A stretch of DNA of 36,194 bases from Actinomycetaceae bacterium (GTDB lineage Bacteria > Actinomycetota > Actinomycetes > Actinomycetales > Actinomycetaceae): the NCBI GenBank assembly GCA_030530685.1, contig JAUMUM010000004.1, positions 1 through 36,194 of the forward strand, given 5' to 3'. Below the pieces are notes generated by a model that did not search any database, had not been told where the DNA came from, and was given only the letters and a program-made list of their open reading frames with translations. The translations under genes and the position numbers were made by a program. This document shows positions 28,038 through 35,822 of this stretch, piece by piece. Numbering within the stretch: position 1 is the first letter of the stretch; the number at the start of each line of letters is the position of its first letter.

Positions 28038-28244
28038 GGCCTGAATGCGCGCACCCGAGGCCGACTCGGCCCGCGCTAACCACACGCATGCCAGTATGCG
28101 CGGCGCTGGCCACGCGCATACCGGCACGCGCCGCCCCCGACCAACCCCGCATCGCGCTTCGACCCGTTACAGCGCCCACGGGCCTGACGCTGACGAGCCA
28201 CTGACAAGCGCAGACCCGGCCGCACTGCACCGGCGAATCAGGCC
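28038..28244. other. Spacer with short imperfect repeats between convergent genes
   Basis: A CCACACGCATGCCAGTATGCGC element near 28078 recurs loosely as CCACGCGCATACCGGCACGCGC near 28107; the first contains the dyad CGCAT-N6-ATGCG and could fold as a hairpin at the end of the permease transcript. No T-run and no gene are seen. Confidence 0.4.
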
Positions 28245-29432
28245 TCACAGGTCACTGGTCAGAGAGTCGAGCTTGGGCCACAGGGACTCGCGATCGGAGG
28301 CTTCCAGGACGTCGCGGCGAAAGTACCACCAGAAGTACCCGCCGACGTAGCGCTCGCCGACGATTGAACTCAGCTCGCCCTGCAACCCGTAGTAGTAGTC
28401 GGCAACACGGGTCTTTTCGGCCATGTCCGGCTGCGAGGAGCCGTCGAGCGAGGTTTGCGCTCCGACCTCGCCAATGCCGAGCCGGGCGTTCGGGAAGATC
28501 GTGCTCAGGGACTTGAGCGTGGCGCCGATCTGGCCCGCGCTGGGGTGCTGGACGGGCTCGCACGCCGTCTCGTAGATGGACAGGAAGACGTAGTCCACCT
28601 GCCTGAACTCGGCAGGCATGGTCGCGGCATACTCGAGCGTCGACTCCCACGGCTCTGCTATGCAGTCGGAGCTCGACCAGTAGTTGAGCGTGACGGCCGT
28701 CTTCCCGCCGCCCGCCCGGATTTCCTCGTAGGCCGCCAGGGCCTTGGCGTTGATCTCGTCGGGCGAGGTGCCGACCCAGTCTCCGTTGAGCTCGTTGCCG
28801 ACCTCCCACAGGTCGACTTTGTCGCCGAAGGCCACGAGCGCCTGCCTGCTGCGCTCGCGTATCTGGGCAGCGGTCAAGTCGGGCATCTCTTCGGAGTCGG
28901 CGATCTCCACCATGATGTAGGCATGCGGGTCGATTCGCTCGATGGCCGCCTTGTACTGCGAGATGCTCACGCCCGGATCCATGACGATCCGTACTGTCAG
29001 AGTCGAGCTGGACGCCGCGATGACGCTCACGGACGAGTCGATGTTTTCTGTCGTGTCCAGGGTGATGCCACGTATTGGCGCGGGGATCGCCTCTCCCTCG
29101 CCACCCGGTGCCGGCAGTGGACCGGCCTCGACGCCGGGAGAGGGGCTGCCCGAATCGCTCGGCGTCGCCTGCTCCGAAGAGACTCCGCCCGAAGAGCTCT
29201 GGCTCGGTGCGCCCGGCGACTGCCGTGAAGGTCGCGGACTGGAGCTGCCCACCGGTGTCTCCGTTCTCTCATCCCCTGCGGAGCCGGCCGACCCTCGCCC
29301 CATCCAGAAATATCCGACCGTGACCGCGACGGCCACGATGACGACGACGGCTGTCACGATGAGCCGAAGCCTCGACGCCGCGAGCACTGCCGCTGCCGAC
29401 CCGTCAGGTGCGGGCGAAGGAGAAGTGCTCAT
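28245..29432 (-). CDS. Membrane-anchored protein with glycoside-hydrolase-like (clan GH-A type) barrel
   Basis: The 395-residue protein is not one I can place in a named family. It has a short cytoplasmic N-terminus, one membrane helix (about 23-43), a long Ser/Pro/Gly-rich linker (about 45-118) and a C-terminal domain of about 275 residues that should lie outside the cell. Two glutamates sit in contexts typical of retaining clan GH-A enzymes: Glu214 in WEVGNELNG (acid/base, after Asn) and Glu322 in LGIGEVGA (nucleophile, strand end). The final YFWWYFRRDV and the strand pattern fit a TIM barrel. A polysaccharide substrate at the cell surface is a reasonable guess. GAGGA lies upstream of the ATG. 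It has its own promoter and is divergent from the GntR-ABC operon. Confidence 0.75.
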   Translation of the reverse strand: MSTSPSPAPDGSAAAVLAASRLRLIVTAVVVIVAVAVTVGYFWMGRGSAGSAGDERTETPVGSSSPRPSRQSPGAPSQSSSGGVSSEQATPSDSGSPSPGVEAGPLPAPGGEGEAIPAPIRGITLDTTENIDSSVSVIAASSSTLTVRIVMDPGVSISQYKAAIERIDPHAYIMVEIADSEEMPDLTAAQIRERSRQALVAFGDKVDLWEVGNELNGDWVGTSPDEINAKALAAYEEIRAGGGKTAVTLNYWSSSDCIAEPWESTLEYAATMPAEFRQVDYVFLSIYETACEPVQHPSAGQIGATLKSLSTIFPNARLGIGEVGAQTSLDGSSQPDMAEKTRVADYYYGLQGELSSIVGERYVGGYFWWYFRRDVLEASDRESLWPKLDSLTSDL

Positions 29433-29540
29433 GTGATCCGTTCCTCGCCGCCGGACAACGGCGACGCCCAGGTACTTCCGATGTCGCGCCGCCGACTCCG
29501 CCTCGGTCTGGGCGGCCGCGAGGCAGGGCGGTCACTTAGC

Positions 29541-29569
29541 TTTCTAGTTCGACGACGACGCCCTGTCAA
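29541..29569 (-). promoter_or_regulatory. Promoter of the anchored glycosidase-like gene
   Basis: On the minus strand TTGACA (29564-29569) and TAGAAA (29541-29546) are 17 bases apart. The transcript would start near 29534 with a leader of about 100 bases. Confidence 0.65.
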
Positions 29570-29765
29570 GGCCCCGCCCACCACTGGCCGCGCGGAGCGG
29601 TCGCCGCCAACGCTCGCACTGCCGGACCCGCCCAGCCCCAGAGCCACCCACCCCAGCCCCGACAGCGCCGCCACAAGCACGACACCCGGCCACCACAAGA
29701 CCAGCACTCCGCCGCCACGAGAACGGCGCCCCGCGGCCGCAGGGCATTACACCCCTCGTCTCAGT

Positions 29766-29794
29766 TTGACACCACGCCACCGCCATGGTTAATT
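29766..29794 (+). promoter_or_regulatory. Promoter of the GntR-ABC operon
   Basis: TTGACA (29766-29771) and TTAATT (29789-29794) are exactly 17 bases apart. The transcript would start near 29801, inside a dyad that probably binds the GntR product. Confidence 0.75.
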
Positions 29795-29805
29795 AGTCGA
29801 GTAAC
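29788..29805. promoter_or_regulatory. Operator-like dyad over the GntR promoter
   Basis: GTTAATTAGTCGAGTAAC has GTTA and TAAC arms separated by 10 bases and covers the -10 and start point. A repressor bound there would block the promoter; autoregulation by YtrA-type GntR proteins is the known pattern. Confidence 0.5.
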
Positions 29806-29834
29806 GAACCACAAGACCGAGGAGATGAGTCGGC

Positions 29835-30299
29835 ATGGAGTTTTCGGACGACCGCCCGATCTACTTGCAGATCGCCGATGACATTCGCCGAGCGATCCTG
29901 ACGGGCGGTCTGAAACCCGGCACCAGATTGATGTCGACAACGCAGTACGCCACAGCCCACCGGATCAATCCGGCCACGGCGAACAAGGCGTTCGGTGTGC
30001 TGGTCGGTGAGGGCATCGTCGAAAAGAGGCGTGGCATCGGCATGTTCGTCACGACGTCGGCTCCCGAAGAGCTCCGATCGCGCGGACGGGCCGGCTACCT
30101 TCAGACCACGCTGTCCCCCGCGTTGGACGAGGGCCTCGCGCTCGGGTTCGCCCCGGTCGAGGTCTCCAACCTCGCGTCCGACTACCTACTCACTCCTTCG
30201 CGCCACCAGAAAGTCGCGCCTGACACGAGCACCGGCCAGGACGAACAAGGCAAGAGCGCGATGTCCCCCGCCGTCAAGCGAACCGAGGAGAAAGAATGA
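29835..30299 (+). CDS. GntR family transcriptional regulator, YtrA subfamily
   Basis: The 154-residue regulator has an N-terminal winged helix (residues 1-72): MEFSDDRPIYLQIADDIRRAILTGGLKPGTRLMSTTQYATAHRINPATANKAFGVLVGEGIVEKRRGIGMFV. A very short C-terminal part follows (no large effector domain), which defines the YtrA subfamily; the last 45 residues are poorly conserved-looking and polar. YtrA regulators repress ABC operons in which they are the first gene, exactly the layout here. Its stop overlaps the ABC ATPase start. The GAGGAG ribosome binding site is about 10 bases from the ATG, somewhat distant. Confidence 0.93.
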   Translation: MEFSDDRPIYLQIADDIRRAILTGGLKPGTRLMSTTQYATAHRINPATANKAFGVLVGEGIVEKRRGIGMFVTTSAPEELRSRGRAGYLQTTLSPALDEGLALGFAPVEVSNLASDYLLTPSRHQKVAPDTSTGQDEQGKSAMSPAVKRTEEKE

Positions 30300-31078
30300 A
30301 ACCCCGCCGCATTGAGGTCCAGGACCTCGTTTTCCACTACGGCTTCTTCCAGGACCACAAGACACTCGACGGCGTCAGCTTCTCCATTGAGGCGGGCTCC
30401 TTCACGGGCCTTCTGGGCCGCAACGGCTCCGGCAAGTCCACTGTGAGCATGCTCCTGGCCGGTCTCATGCGCCCGTGGTCCGGCTCGATCAAGATCGACG
30501 GCGTCGAGGTGTTCGAGAACGCTGAGGCCATGGCCAATGTCTGCTACACGAGCGACTCGACCACCGTCTACCGGGACAATCGGATCACGCGCACGCTGCG
30601 CCTGTGGGAGCTGACGCGGCCCAACTGGGACGCGGAGCTGGCCGGATGGCTGCTGGAGACCTTCAAGATCGACGTCAAGAAGCGTCCGAGTTCGCTTTCG
30701 CGGGGCCAGCAGTCGGCCTTCTACGCCACGCTCGGCCTCGCCTCCCGCTGCCCCGTCACCATCTTCGACGAGGTGCACCTGGGTATGGACGCCGTCGTGC
30801 GCGAAATCTTCTACCGCACGCTGCTCTCCGACTACGCGGAAAACCCGCGCACTATCATCATTTCCTCGCACCTGATTGAGGAAATCGAGAACCTGCTGGA
30901 CCACGTCGTGTTCATTGACGGTGGGCACATCATCGAGTCCGGCGACGTCGACGAGGTGCGCGAGCGCCACTCGACGCCGGGGCACGTGGCGTCGTTCACG
31001 GAGATCCTGACCAACCTGACCATCACGCCCGCCCAGCAGGCGCTTTTCGCGCCGAATGGAGAACGCCATGATGACTGA
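30296..31078 (+). CDS. ABC transporter ATP-binding protein (YtrB-like)
   Basis: The 260-residue ATPase has Walker A GRNGSGKST, signature LSRGQ (in SSLSRGQQSAFY), Walker B VTIFDEVHLGMD and switch His in ISSHL. DEVHLGMD replaces the common DEPTSGLD, a variant typical of ATPases encoded with YtrA regulators. The catalytic Glu is present, so it should hydrolyse ATP. The start overlaps the GntR stop as ATGA, and the permease start lies inside its last codons. It presumably energises the first permease and perhaps the paralogue further downstream. Confidence 0.93.
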   Translation: MKPRRIEVQDLVFHYGFFQDHKTLDGVSFSIEAGSFTGLLGRNGSGKSTVSMLLAGLMRPWSGSIKIDGVEVFENAEAMANVCYTSDSTTVYRDNRITRTLRLWELTRPNWDAELAGWLLETFKIDVKKRPSSLSRGQQSAFYATLGLASRCPVTIFDEVHLGMDAVVREIFYRTLLSDYAENPRTIIISSHLIEEIENLLDHVVFIDGGHIIESGDVDEVRERHSTPGHVASFTEILTNLTITPAQQALFAPNGERHDD

Positions 31079-31820
31079 AAGCACCGCGCCGTCGGCCACG
31101 GCGCCCTCCGCCGCACCGCGCCCCGTTCACCTCCTGAAGAGGGATCTGCCGACCCTGTTCCTCCCCTATCTTGCGGTTCTGGCCCTGTGCGGGCTTGCCA
31201 CTGCCAAAGGACTGATGTACAGACTGGTCAGCACATCGAATCGGGCGGAGCTCGAGCGCACCGTCACGGCACCGAGCCCTCGCGCGTTGGTCACCCTCCT
31301 TGCGATCGGCCTTCTCCTGTCCGTCGTCGTTCCCTTCGTGAGGGCGTGCATCAACGCGGCGGTCTCCCGCACGCTGATCGGCAGCGGGATAGCCCGACGC
31401 CGGATCCTCTTTTTCCATTTCTTGCACAGCCTCGTTCACTCGGCGATCGCCTTCTCGCTGATGCTGCTCGTTGTTATCGTCACCTGCGTGATGACTGGCG
31501 ACTTCTCCGGCAGGATCGTCATTGACGGCAGAACCACAGGAAACCTGTGGCTGGTACCCATCGCTGCAGCAGTCGTGGCCTATTTGTACTACATATACGG
31601 TTTCTTTCACGCCATGCTGTTCGTGAAGTTCCGCATATACACCGCATTGGCCATCACCGCGTTCTTCGTACTCATCACGTTTTCTGAGCCCGGCCCAGGC
31701 CTGTTGGCCTCCGTAGCCTCGGTAGGTACTTTCCAGCCGAGCTGGGGGTATCTGGTCGACGTCCTGGTCTTCATGGGTTTCTCGTGGCTCATGCTGCGCA
31801 GCCTGCCGGTGCGGAGGTGA
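31068..31820 (+). CDS. ABC transporter permease, first of three paralogues
   Basis: The 250-residue membrane protein has about six hydrophobic segments (near 34-50, 80-98, 122-145, 165-186, 192-208, 225-243). It shares with the next two copies a central D-F-S-G ... D/N ... G-N-L-W-x-x-P stretch (GDFSGRIVIDGRTTGNLWLVP here) and a C-terminus that ends in a short basic tail (LPVRR). It is the most diverged of the three. GGAGA precedes the ATG at 31068; an ATG three bases later or one 12 bases earlier are alternatives. The start overlaps the ATPase stop region, so it is the direct partner of that ATPase. Substrate unknown. Confidence 0.85.
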   Translation: MMTESTAPSATAPSAAPRPVHLLKRDLPTLFLPYLAVLALCGLATAKGLMYRLVSTSNRAELERTVTAPSPRALVTLLAIGLLLSVVVPFVRACINAAVSRTLIGSGIARRRILFFHFLHSLVHSAIAFSLMLLVVIVTCVMTGDFSGRIVIDGRTTGNLWLVPIAAAVVAYLYYIYGFFHAMLFVKFRIYTALAITAFFVLITFSEPGPGLLASVASVGTFQPSWGYLVDVLVFMGFSWLMLRSLPVRR

Positions 31821-31878
31821 CGCCTGGAGGCTGCCACGGCACTTCGACGAGAATCCCGGCATCGCCGCCAAGAACTAC

Positions 31879-32409
31879 GTGACGCTGGCCGCCGGCCTGA
31901 CACGTCGCACATTGTTCGAGCTCGCCGTGTGGCAAAACTGCGTCTACGCGGCAGCAGCCGCGAGCCTGACACTGCTGGGGACCCCCGTCCTCACCTTGGT
32001 GTCAGGCGACTTCTCCGGCCAACTTCTTCTCGATGGCGCACCCCGGGGAAACCTCTGGCTCCTGCCCCTGCTCGTGGCACTCGGCGTGCTTCAAGCCAGC
32101 TGGGTCGTGTTCGCGCTCTTTACCTGCTTTTCGAGGTTCCCCTGGTATCTTGCAATCTTGGCGGTGGCGGCCATCGCCATCATCGGCGCGCTCGTGCTCC
32201 TGCCGTTCGGTCTGGACTACATGGACATGGATTCCAATGCGACGAGGGAGTTGCCCGGGGCGTTCCTTCTCAGCGCCCGCTTCTTCCCGAGCATATTGAT
32301 GTTCGTCGACGACGCACTGCGCCTGACGTTCCTGAGCACAGTTGCCACGCTCGCGGGAGCCCTGCCGATTTCCTGGCTGAGCATGCGAGGCATGCCCATC
32401 CGAAAGTAG
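31879..32409 (+). pseudogene. 5'-truncated ABC permease paralogue, probable remnant
   Basis: Translated from the only in-frame start, GTG 31879, this would give 176 residues aligning along their whole length with the C-terminal two thirds of the third permease: LAAGLTRRTLFEL versus LAAGMTRRNLFKL, SGDFSGQLL and PRGNLWLLPLLVALG versus SDFSGELV and PRGNLWVLPIVVALG, and the ends MRGMPIRK versus LRYMPHRK. Similar-looking sequence in the same frame continues a few codons upstream of the GTG but the first two membrane helices (about 110-120 residues) are missing. The gap to the preceding permease stop is only 58 bases and no ribosome binding site precedes the GTG. A deletion that fused the first permease's end to the middle of this copy is the simplest explanation. 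A short functional permease cannot be excluded because the frame is undamaged. Confidence 0.65.
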
Positions 32410-32562
32410 GCGGCGACCGGGTCGCGCGCCTTCGCGTGACCCGCGGCTTGACCGCAGCCCCGCGTCGGTGCCACCACCCGATGGTCGCTGGCAGCCGGCC
32501 CGGCGCCTCGGTGCGTGGACTCGCGCTTGGTCTTGCCACCGGTCCGGCCCGCTGACAGCCGC

Positions 32563-32607
32563 CCCAGTACCTGGGCTCGGCAGCCCGACGTCGGCCCAAT
32601 ATCTGGG
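32563..32607. promoter_or_regulatory. Two operator-like dyads upstream of the third permease
   Basis: CCCAGTACCTGGG (32563-32575) and CCCAATATCTGGG (32595-32607) differ at two bases and are each dyads; the second extends to GGCCCAATATCTGGGCC. They are 32 bp apart, about three helical turns, roughly 75-120 bases before the permease start. They may be binding sites for a dimeric regulator, or hairpins ending the upstream transcript. Confidence 0.5.
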
Positions 32608-32680
32608 CCAGGCCGCCAGCCGACCCTAAACAAACGTTCAATTGGTTGATGTGCATCGCCACAGAAAGGGGACTGACTGT

Positions 32681-33559
32681 ATGTCCGTCACGCCCGGAGA
32701 GCCTACTGAGGCCACGCAAAACCGTAAGGCCGCTCGGGAGCCTGCCGCGCCCGGCGCGCCCGGCGCTTCCAGTGCGTCGGCCGCATCCGGCGCTTCCCGC
32801 AGGTCCGGCGCCATGCCGAAGCTCCTCAAACTGGCGGCGCGCGACGTAAGCCAGCTCTGGACCTTCGGAGCCTTAGGCCTCGCCTGTGGGCTGCTGATAC
32901 TGGTTACCAGCCACTCGGCGTTCAACGAATACGACGATCCGAGCGCCGCAAGACAACTCTTTTTCCTCATGGGCTTCGTCGTGATGCTGGGCCTTGGCTG
33001 CTTCATACAGGGTAGCGTGACGGCAGCATCGTCCGAGGCACTAGCCGCCGGCATGACACGCCGGAATCTGTTCAAGCTCCATGCGTGGCAAAGCTGCCTG
33101 TACGCCCTAGGCATTGCGGTCCTGACACTGATGGTCGTCATCGTTATGATGACCATCAGGAGTGACTTCTCCGGCGAACTCGTCTTTAAGGACAACCCCC
33201 GGGGCAATCTCTGGGTCCTTCCGATAGTCGTGGCGCTGGGATGTCTTCAACTCAGCTGGTGGGGTTTCGCGTTGAGCACCTTCATTAAGCGGCTCCCATG
33301 GTACTTCGCCTTGGCGATGGTCGCCGCGGCACTGATCATCCCCGCCCTAGTGCTCCTTCCTTTCGACATGAGTTCTGCCTTCAGCCCCAGTGCCAATGAG
33401 TCCGACACCGCCGAGCTGCTAATCGCCCGCTTTCTGCCTTTCATCTTGATACTCGGCCACAAAGCCTATCTTCTGATAGTGCTGAACACGCTGGTCATAC
33501 TTGCCAGCACCATGTCGCTTTCCTGGCTGTGCCTGCGGTATATGCCGCATCGCAAGTAG
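32681..33559 (+). CDS. ABC transporter permease, intact third paralogue
   Basis: The 292-residue membrane protein has a polar, Ala/Pro/Ser-rich cytoplasmic N-terminus of about 45 residues, then six hydrophobic segments (near 60-78, 92-112, 135-158, 182-205, 212-232, 262-285). It carries the shared DFSGELVFKDNPRGNLW block and the basic C-terminal tail MPHRK. AAAGGGG lies about 9 bases before the ATG at 32681. A 271-base spacer with two dyads separates it from the truncated copy, so it may have its own promoter; I could not find a convincing one. It probably works with the ATPase encoded at 30296-31078, perhaps as a heterodimer with the first permease. Confidence 0.82.
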   Translation: MSVTPGEPTEATQNRKAAREPAAPGAPGASSASAASGASRRSGAMPKLLKLAARDVSQLWTFGALGLACGLLILVTSHSAFNEYDDPSAARQLFFLMGFVVMLGLGCFIQGSVTAASSEALAAGMTRRNLFKLHAWQSCLYALGIAVLTLMVVIVMMTIRSDFSGELVFKDNPRGNLWVLPIVVALGCLQLSWWGFALSTFIKRLPWYFALAMVAAALIIPALVLLPFDMSSAFSPSANESDTAELLIARFLPFILILGHKAYLLIVLNTLVILASTMSLSWLCLRYMPHRK

Positions 33560-33821
33560 CTGGCGAAGGCGGCGGGCGGGCGCTGGGTACAGGACTCGTG
33601 CGGTGCGGCGTCGCCGTGAGTTCTTGCTTCCGGCGGGGATGGTCCGCGCGACGGGCGGGCCGCGCCGACGAGGCCGGCTAGCGTCTAGGCGGCCGGGTCG
33701 TGTGCGCACTGTCCTGCTGGCGGCTTGGCAGCCCGGCTTACTTTCACGCCCCGGCTCGCCCCCGTTTAGCTCTGAGAGTGCAACGTGGCTTGTGCGTCGG
33801 CCATCGTGGCACAATCGCCGT

Positions 33822-34265
33822 ATGGACAATAACAGCGACCTCATCGTCCCCACGGATGCCAACTCCGTCTCGGCCTCGCGCACGGGCACGCGCCAGTACG
33901 TCGGACGCAACGCCCGTGGCGCGAAGGTGCGCGTGGGCATGGGACCCGGCGAATTCTCCCCGGGCGAGCTCATGAAGATCGCGCTCGCCACGTGCAACGG
34001 ACTGTCCATCGACCACCGCCTAGCCAAGGAGTTTGGCGAGGACTTCGAGGCGACGATCGTCTGCGCAACGGCCAAGCCCGAGGGCGAGGAGCGCTACTCG
34101 CAGTTCGACGTCCAGGTCACGGCCGACTTCGCCTCGCTCAGCCCCGAGCGGCGCGAAAAGCTCGCCGCCCGTGCCCAGAGTGCAATCGAGCGCGGCTGCA
34201 CCGTCGGCAACACGATCGAAAAGGGCGCCGACGTCCGGCTGCACCTGCTCGACGCCGAAGGCTGA
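33822..34265 (+). CDS. OsmC/Ohr family peroxide reductase-like protein
   Basis: The 147-residue protein has the OsmC fold pattern and both redox cysteines: Cys58 in LMKIALATCNGLSIDHRL and Cys126 in ERGCTVGNTIEKG. Such proteins reduce organic hydroperoxides with thiol donors and act as small dimers in the cytosol. The N-terminal part (YVGRNARGAKVRVG) supplies the Arg and strand of the fold. Length is typical. The ATG at 33822 has no ribosome binding site; CACAAT lies exactly 6 bases upstream, the leaderless pattern again. It is a single-gene unit. Confidence 0.88.
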   Translation: MDNNSDLIVPTDANSVSASRTGTRQYVGRNARGAKVRVGMGPGEFSPGELMKIALATCNGLSIDHRLAKEFGEDFEATIVCATAKPEGEERYSQFDVQVTADFASLSPERREKLAARAQSAIERGCTVGNTIEKGADVRLHLLDAEG

Positions 34266-34735
34266 GCCGGTTCGCTTGCAGCCGCCACGCTCGCGCTAGC
34301 TTGCAGCCGCAAAGCTCACGGCGCGAGCACACCGGCGTTCACGGCCATCCGAGGCCGGGGCGAAGCCACGCCATTTGACGCCAGATCGAGGCCCCGCCGC
34401 CTGGGGTTGGGGCGAAACCTCACAAGGGTCGCGCCGAAGCCATCACGAATGAGCGGCGCTCGTCGCATCGGTCGGCCGGCACGCAAGGACAGTGCAACTT
34501 AGCCTGTTACACGGCTGCGGAAAACGAGAAGGGACACCCACTCGTAGTAGTTGACCCCTTTAGACCGACTGACCTTTCAGAGTGACCGCCCCGCCAGAAC
34601 GGCTGCCCGCCCCAGAGGAGTCGGTCGCCTGCTGCGGACGGGCGTCGGTACCGCGTACCGGGCCTACCAAAACTAGCGGCGTCGTCTAGAGTGAGGGGCC
34701 GTCACCCGAACCTTCCTGCGACAAGGGAGAACGTC
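34266..34735. other. Gene-free spacer with repeats and a palindrome
   Basis: About 470 bases. GCTTGCAGCCGC occurs at 34274-34285 and again at 34299-34310. A perfect palindrome CGGTACCGCGTACCG lies at 34646-34660, about 75 bases before the next gene. An AT-richer stretch near 34500-34580 is present but I find no gene or clear terminator in it. Confidence 0.5.
34646..34660. promoter_or_regulatory. Perfect palindrome upstream of the unknown 270-residue gene
   Basis: CGGTAC-CGC-GTACCG is a perfect 6-bp dyad with a 3-base centre. A TAGAGT hexamer (34686-34691) further on could be a -10. The palindrome's location fits an operator, but no regulator gene lies beside it. Confidence 0.4.
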
Positions 34736-35548
34736 ATGAGCGCAGCGCACCCCTATCTGGTAGCACTCGGATTCTTTGACGACTGGGACGCGACGGCCGA
34801 GGCGGCCCGCCGCGCAGGAATGGAAGTGCTGCCCACCGGTGCCACTGCCGACCCCGCTACCCTCGGCAGGCTGCAGCGACGACGCACGCGCCCGTGGCAC
34901 CAGCAGTTCAGGGTCGCGACATACGGCGACCCGTCGGGAGCGCGCATCTGCTTCATCGAGTCCGCGGGCGCTCCTCCGGAGGCCGCCCTCACCGTCAGTG
35001 GTGGCGCGCACGCCCATGCCACCGTCGAGGCCTTCCAGATCATGCCCGGCCTGGCCGCTGTCGACATCTTCGACGGCGGCCAGCTCTTCACACGGATTCT
35101 GGCATCGGTGGATGACCCGCACATGTATCCCTGGTTCTCGCTCAACTCGGTCGGCGCTCCGGCCCGCCACGAGGACTTCCGGCTCGGCGCCATCGCGAAT
35201 GAGGTCAGCGTCTACGATTCGGTCGATGCCTGGGCCGCGGCCCGGGGCCGGCCGGATAGCGGCGCGCGGATAGGGCCGCGATTCGTCGCCAGCAACTGGC
35301 TATTCGCCTTGGCAGCCGGCGATGCCACCGCCGAGGAGGCGAATCCCATCGCGGTGTTCAAGGCCATCTGCGGCCGGGTCGAGGCCCTCACCAATCGGCT
35401 GACCGGTCGCCAGTGGTACCGGGTCGACGCCGACTGCGGCTTCCCGTGCACACTCGCCCTTCCCATCGACGTCAAGACGGCGCCACGCGAGGGAAGCGTC
35501 GTCGACGGCAACGCCTACCTCACGGGCACGACGGGCTTCTGGGACTAG
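34736..35548 (+). CDS. Protein of unknown function (270 residues)
   Basis: I do not recognise a family. The protein is soluble, with no signal peptide or membrane segment. Visible features are an N-terminal HPYLVALGFFDDWDATAEAARRAGMEVLP, a central DIFDGGQLFTRILASVDDPHMYPW and a C-terminal GRQWYRVDADCGFPCTLALPIDV; it is rich in single Trp and Phe residues and has conserved-looking Asp/Cys positions at the end (DADCGFPC). The pattern of strands suggests a globular alpha/beta protein of two similar-sized parts. GGGAGA precedes the ATG at 34736. It is a single-gene unit followed by a small hairpin at 35560-35576, and lies between an OsmC gene and a tRNA gene, which gives no functional clue. Confidence 0.8.
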   Translation: MSAAHPYLVALGFFDDWDATAEAARRAGMEVLPTGATADPATLGRLQRRRTRPWHQQFRVATYGDPSGARICFIESAGAPPEAALTVSGGAHAHATVEAFQIMPGLAAVDIFDGGQLFTRILASVDDPHMYPWFSLNSVGAPARHEDFRLGAIANEVSVYDSVDAWAAARGRPDSGARIGPRFVASNWLFALAAGDATAEEANPIAVFKAICGRVEALTNRLTGRQWYRVDADCGFPCTLALPIDVKTAPREGSVVDGNAYLTGTTGFWD

Positions 35549-35559
35549 CCGCCCAAAGT

Positions 35560-35576
35560 GCAGTCTGCGTGACTGC
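35560..35576. terminator. Small hairpin after the unknown gene
   Basis: GCAGTC (35560-35565) and GACTGC (35571-35576) pair around a 5-base loop, 12 bases past the stop. There is no T-run, so termination is only a possibility. Confidence 0.35.
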
Positions 35577-35700
35577 GCACAGGCAGTCTTCGCGCTGACA
35601 GCCCGGTGCGCGCCACCGCCCGGCGTGCTGTCTGCCTGCGACGCGGGCGTGCACAAACCGTAATGCGGGCTCGCACAGACCGGTTCGTTCCGAACATGGT

Positions 35701-35731
35701 CAAGGGCCCGACTCTTCGAGCCAGGCCCTTG
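35701..35731. terminator. Stem-loop just downstream of the initiator tRNA gene
   Basis: CAAGGGCC (35701-35708) and GGCCCTTG (35724-35731) pair perfectly (8 bp) around a 15-base loop that can itself form a CTC-GAG pairing. On the minus strand it begins three bases after the tRNA CCA end. It is probably the 3' end signal or processing barrier of the tRNA transcript. Confidence 0.55.
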
Positions 35732-35734
35732 AAT

Positions 35735-35811
35735 TGGTGGCGGGGGGAGGATTTGAACCTCCGACCTCCGGGTTATGAGCCCGGCGAGCTACCGAACTGC
35801 TCCACCCCGCG
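35735..35811 (-). tRNA. Initiator tRNA-Met (anticodon CAU)
   Basis: A full 77-base cloverleaf reads on the minus strand: acceptor CGCGGGG, D stem GAGC/GCTC, anticodon stem CCGGG/CCCGG with loop CTCATAA, variable AGGTC, T stem GGAGG/CCTCC with loop TTCAAAT, acceptor CCCCGCC, A73 and an encoded CCA. The three G-C pairs next to the anticodon loop and the unpaired first base (C1 opposite C72) mark it as the initiator rather than an elongator tRNA-Met. Confidence 0.96.
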
Positions 35812-35822
35812 GCGACTCATCT

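Larger units (their letters stand above)
29433..29834. other. Divergent promoter region, gene-free
   Basis: About 400 bases between the anchored glycosidase-like gene and the GntR gene. It contains one well-formed promoter in each direction (29541-29569 minus, 29766-29794 plus) and a GTTA-N10-TAAC dyad at 29788-29805. The middle part (about 29575-29740) is Pro/Ser-codon-like, C-rich sequence with no ribosome binding site and no function I can see. Confidence 0.6.

Noticed and set aside
26675-28204. Alternative-frame open reading frame inside the ABC permease gene
   Set aside because: Its product is His/Arg/Gly-rich with no membrane segments, while the annotated frame has about twelve.
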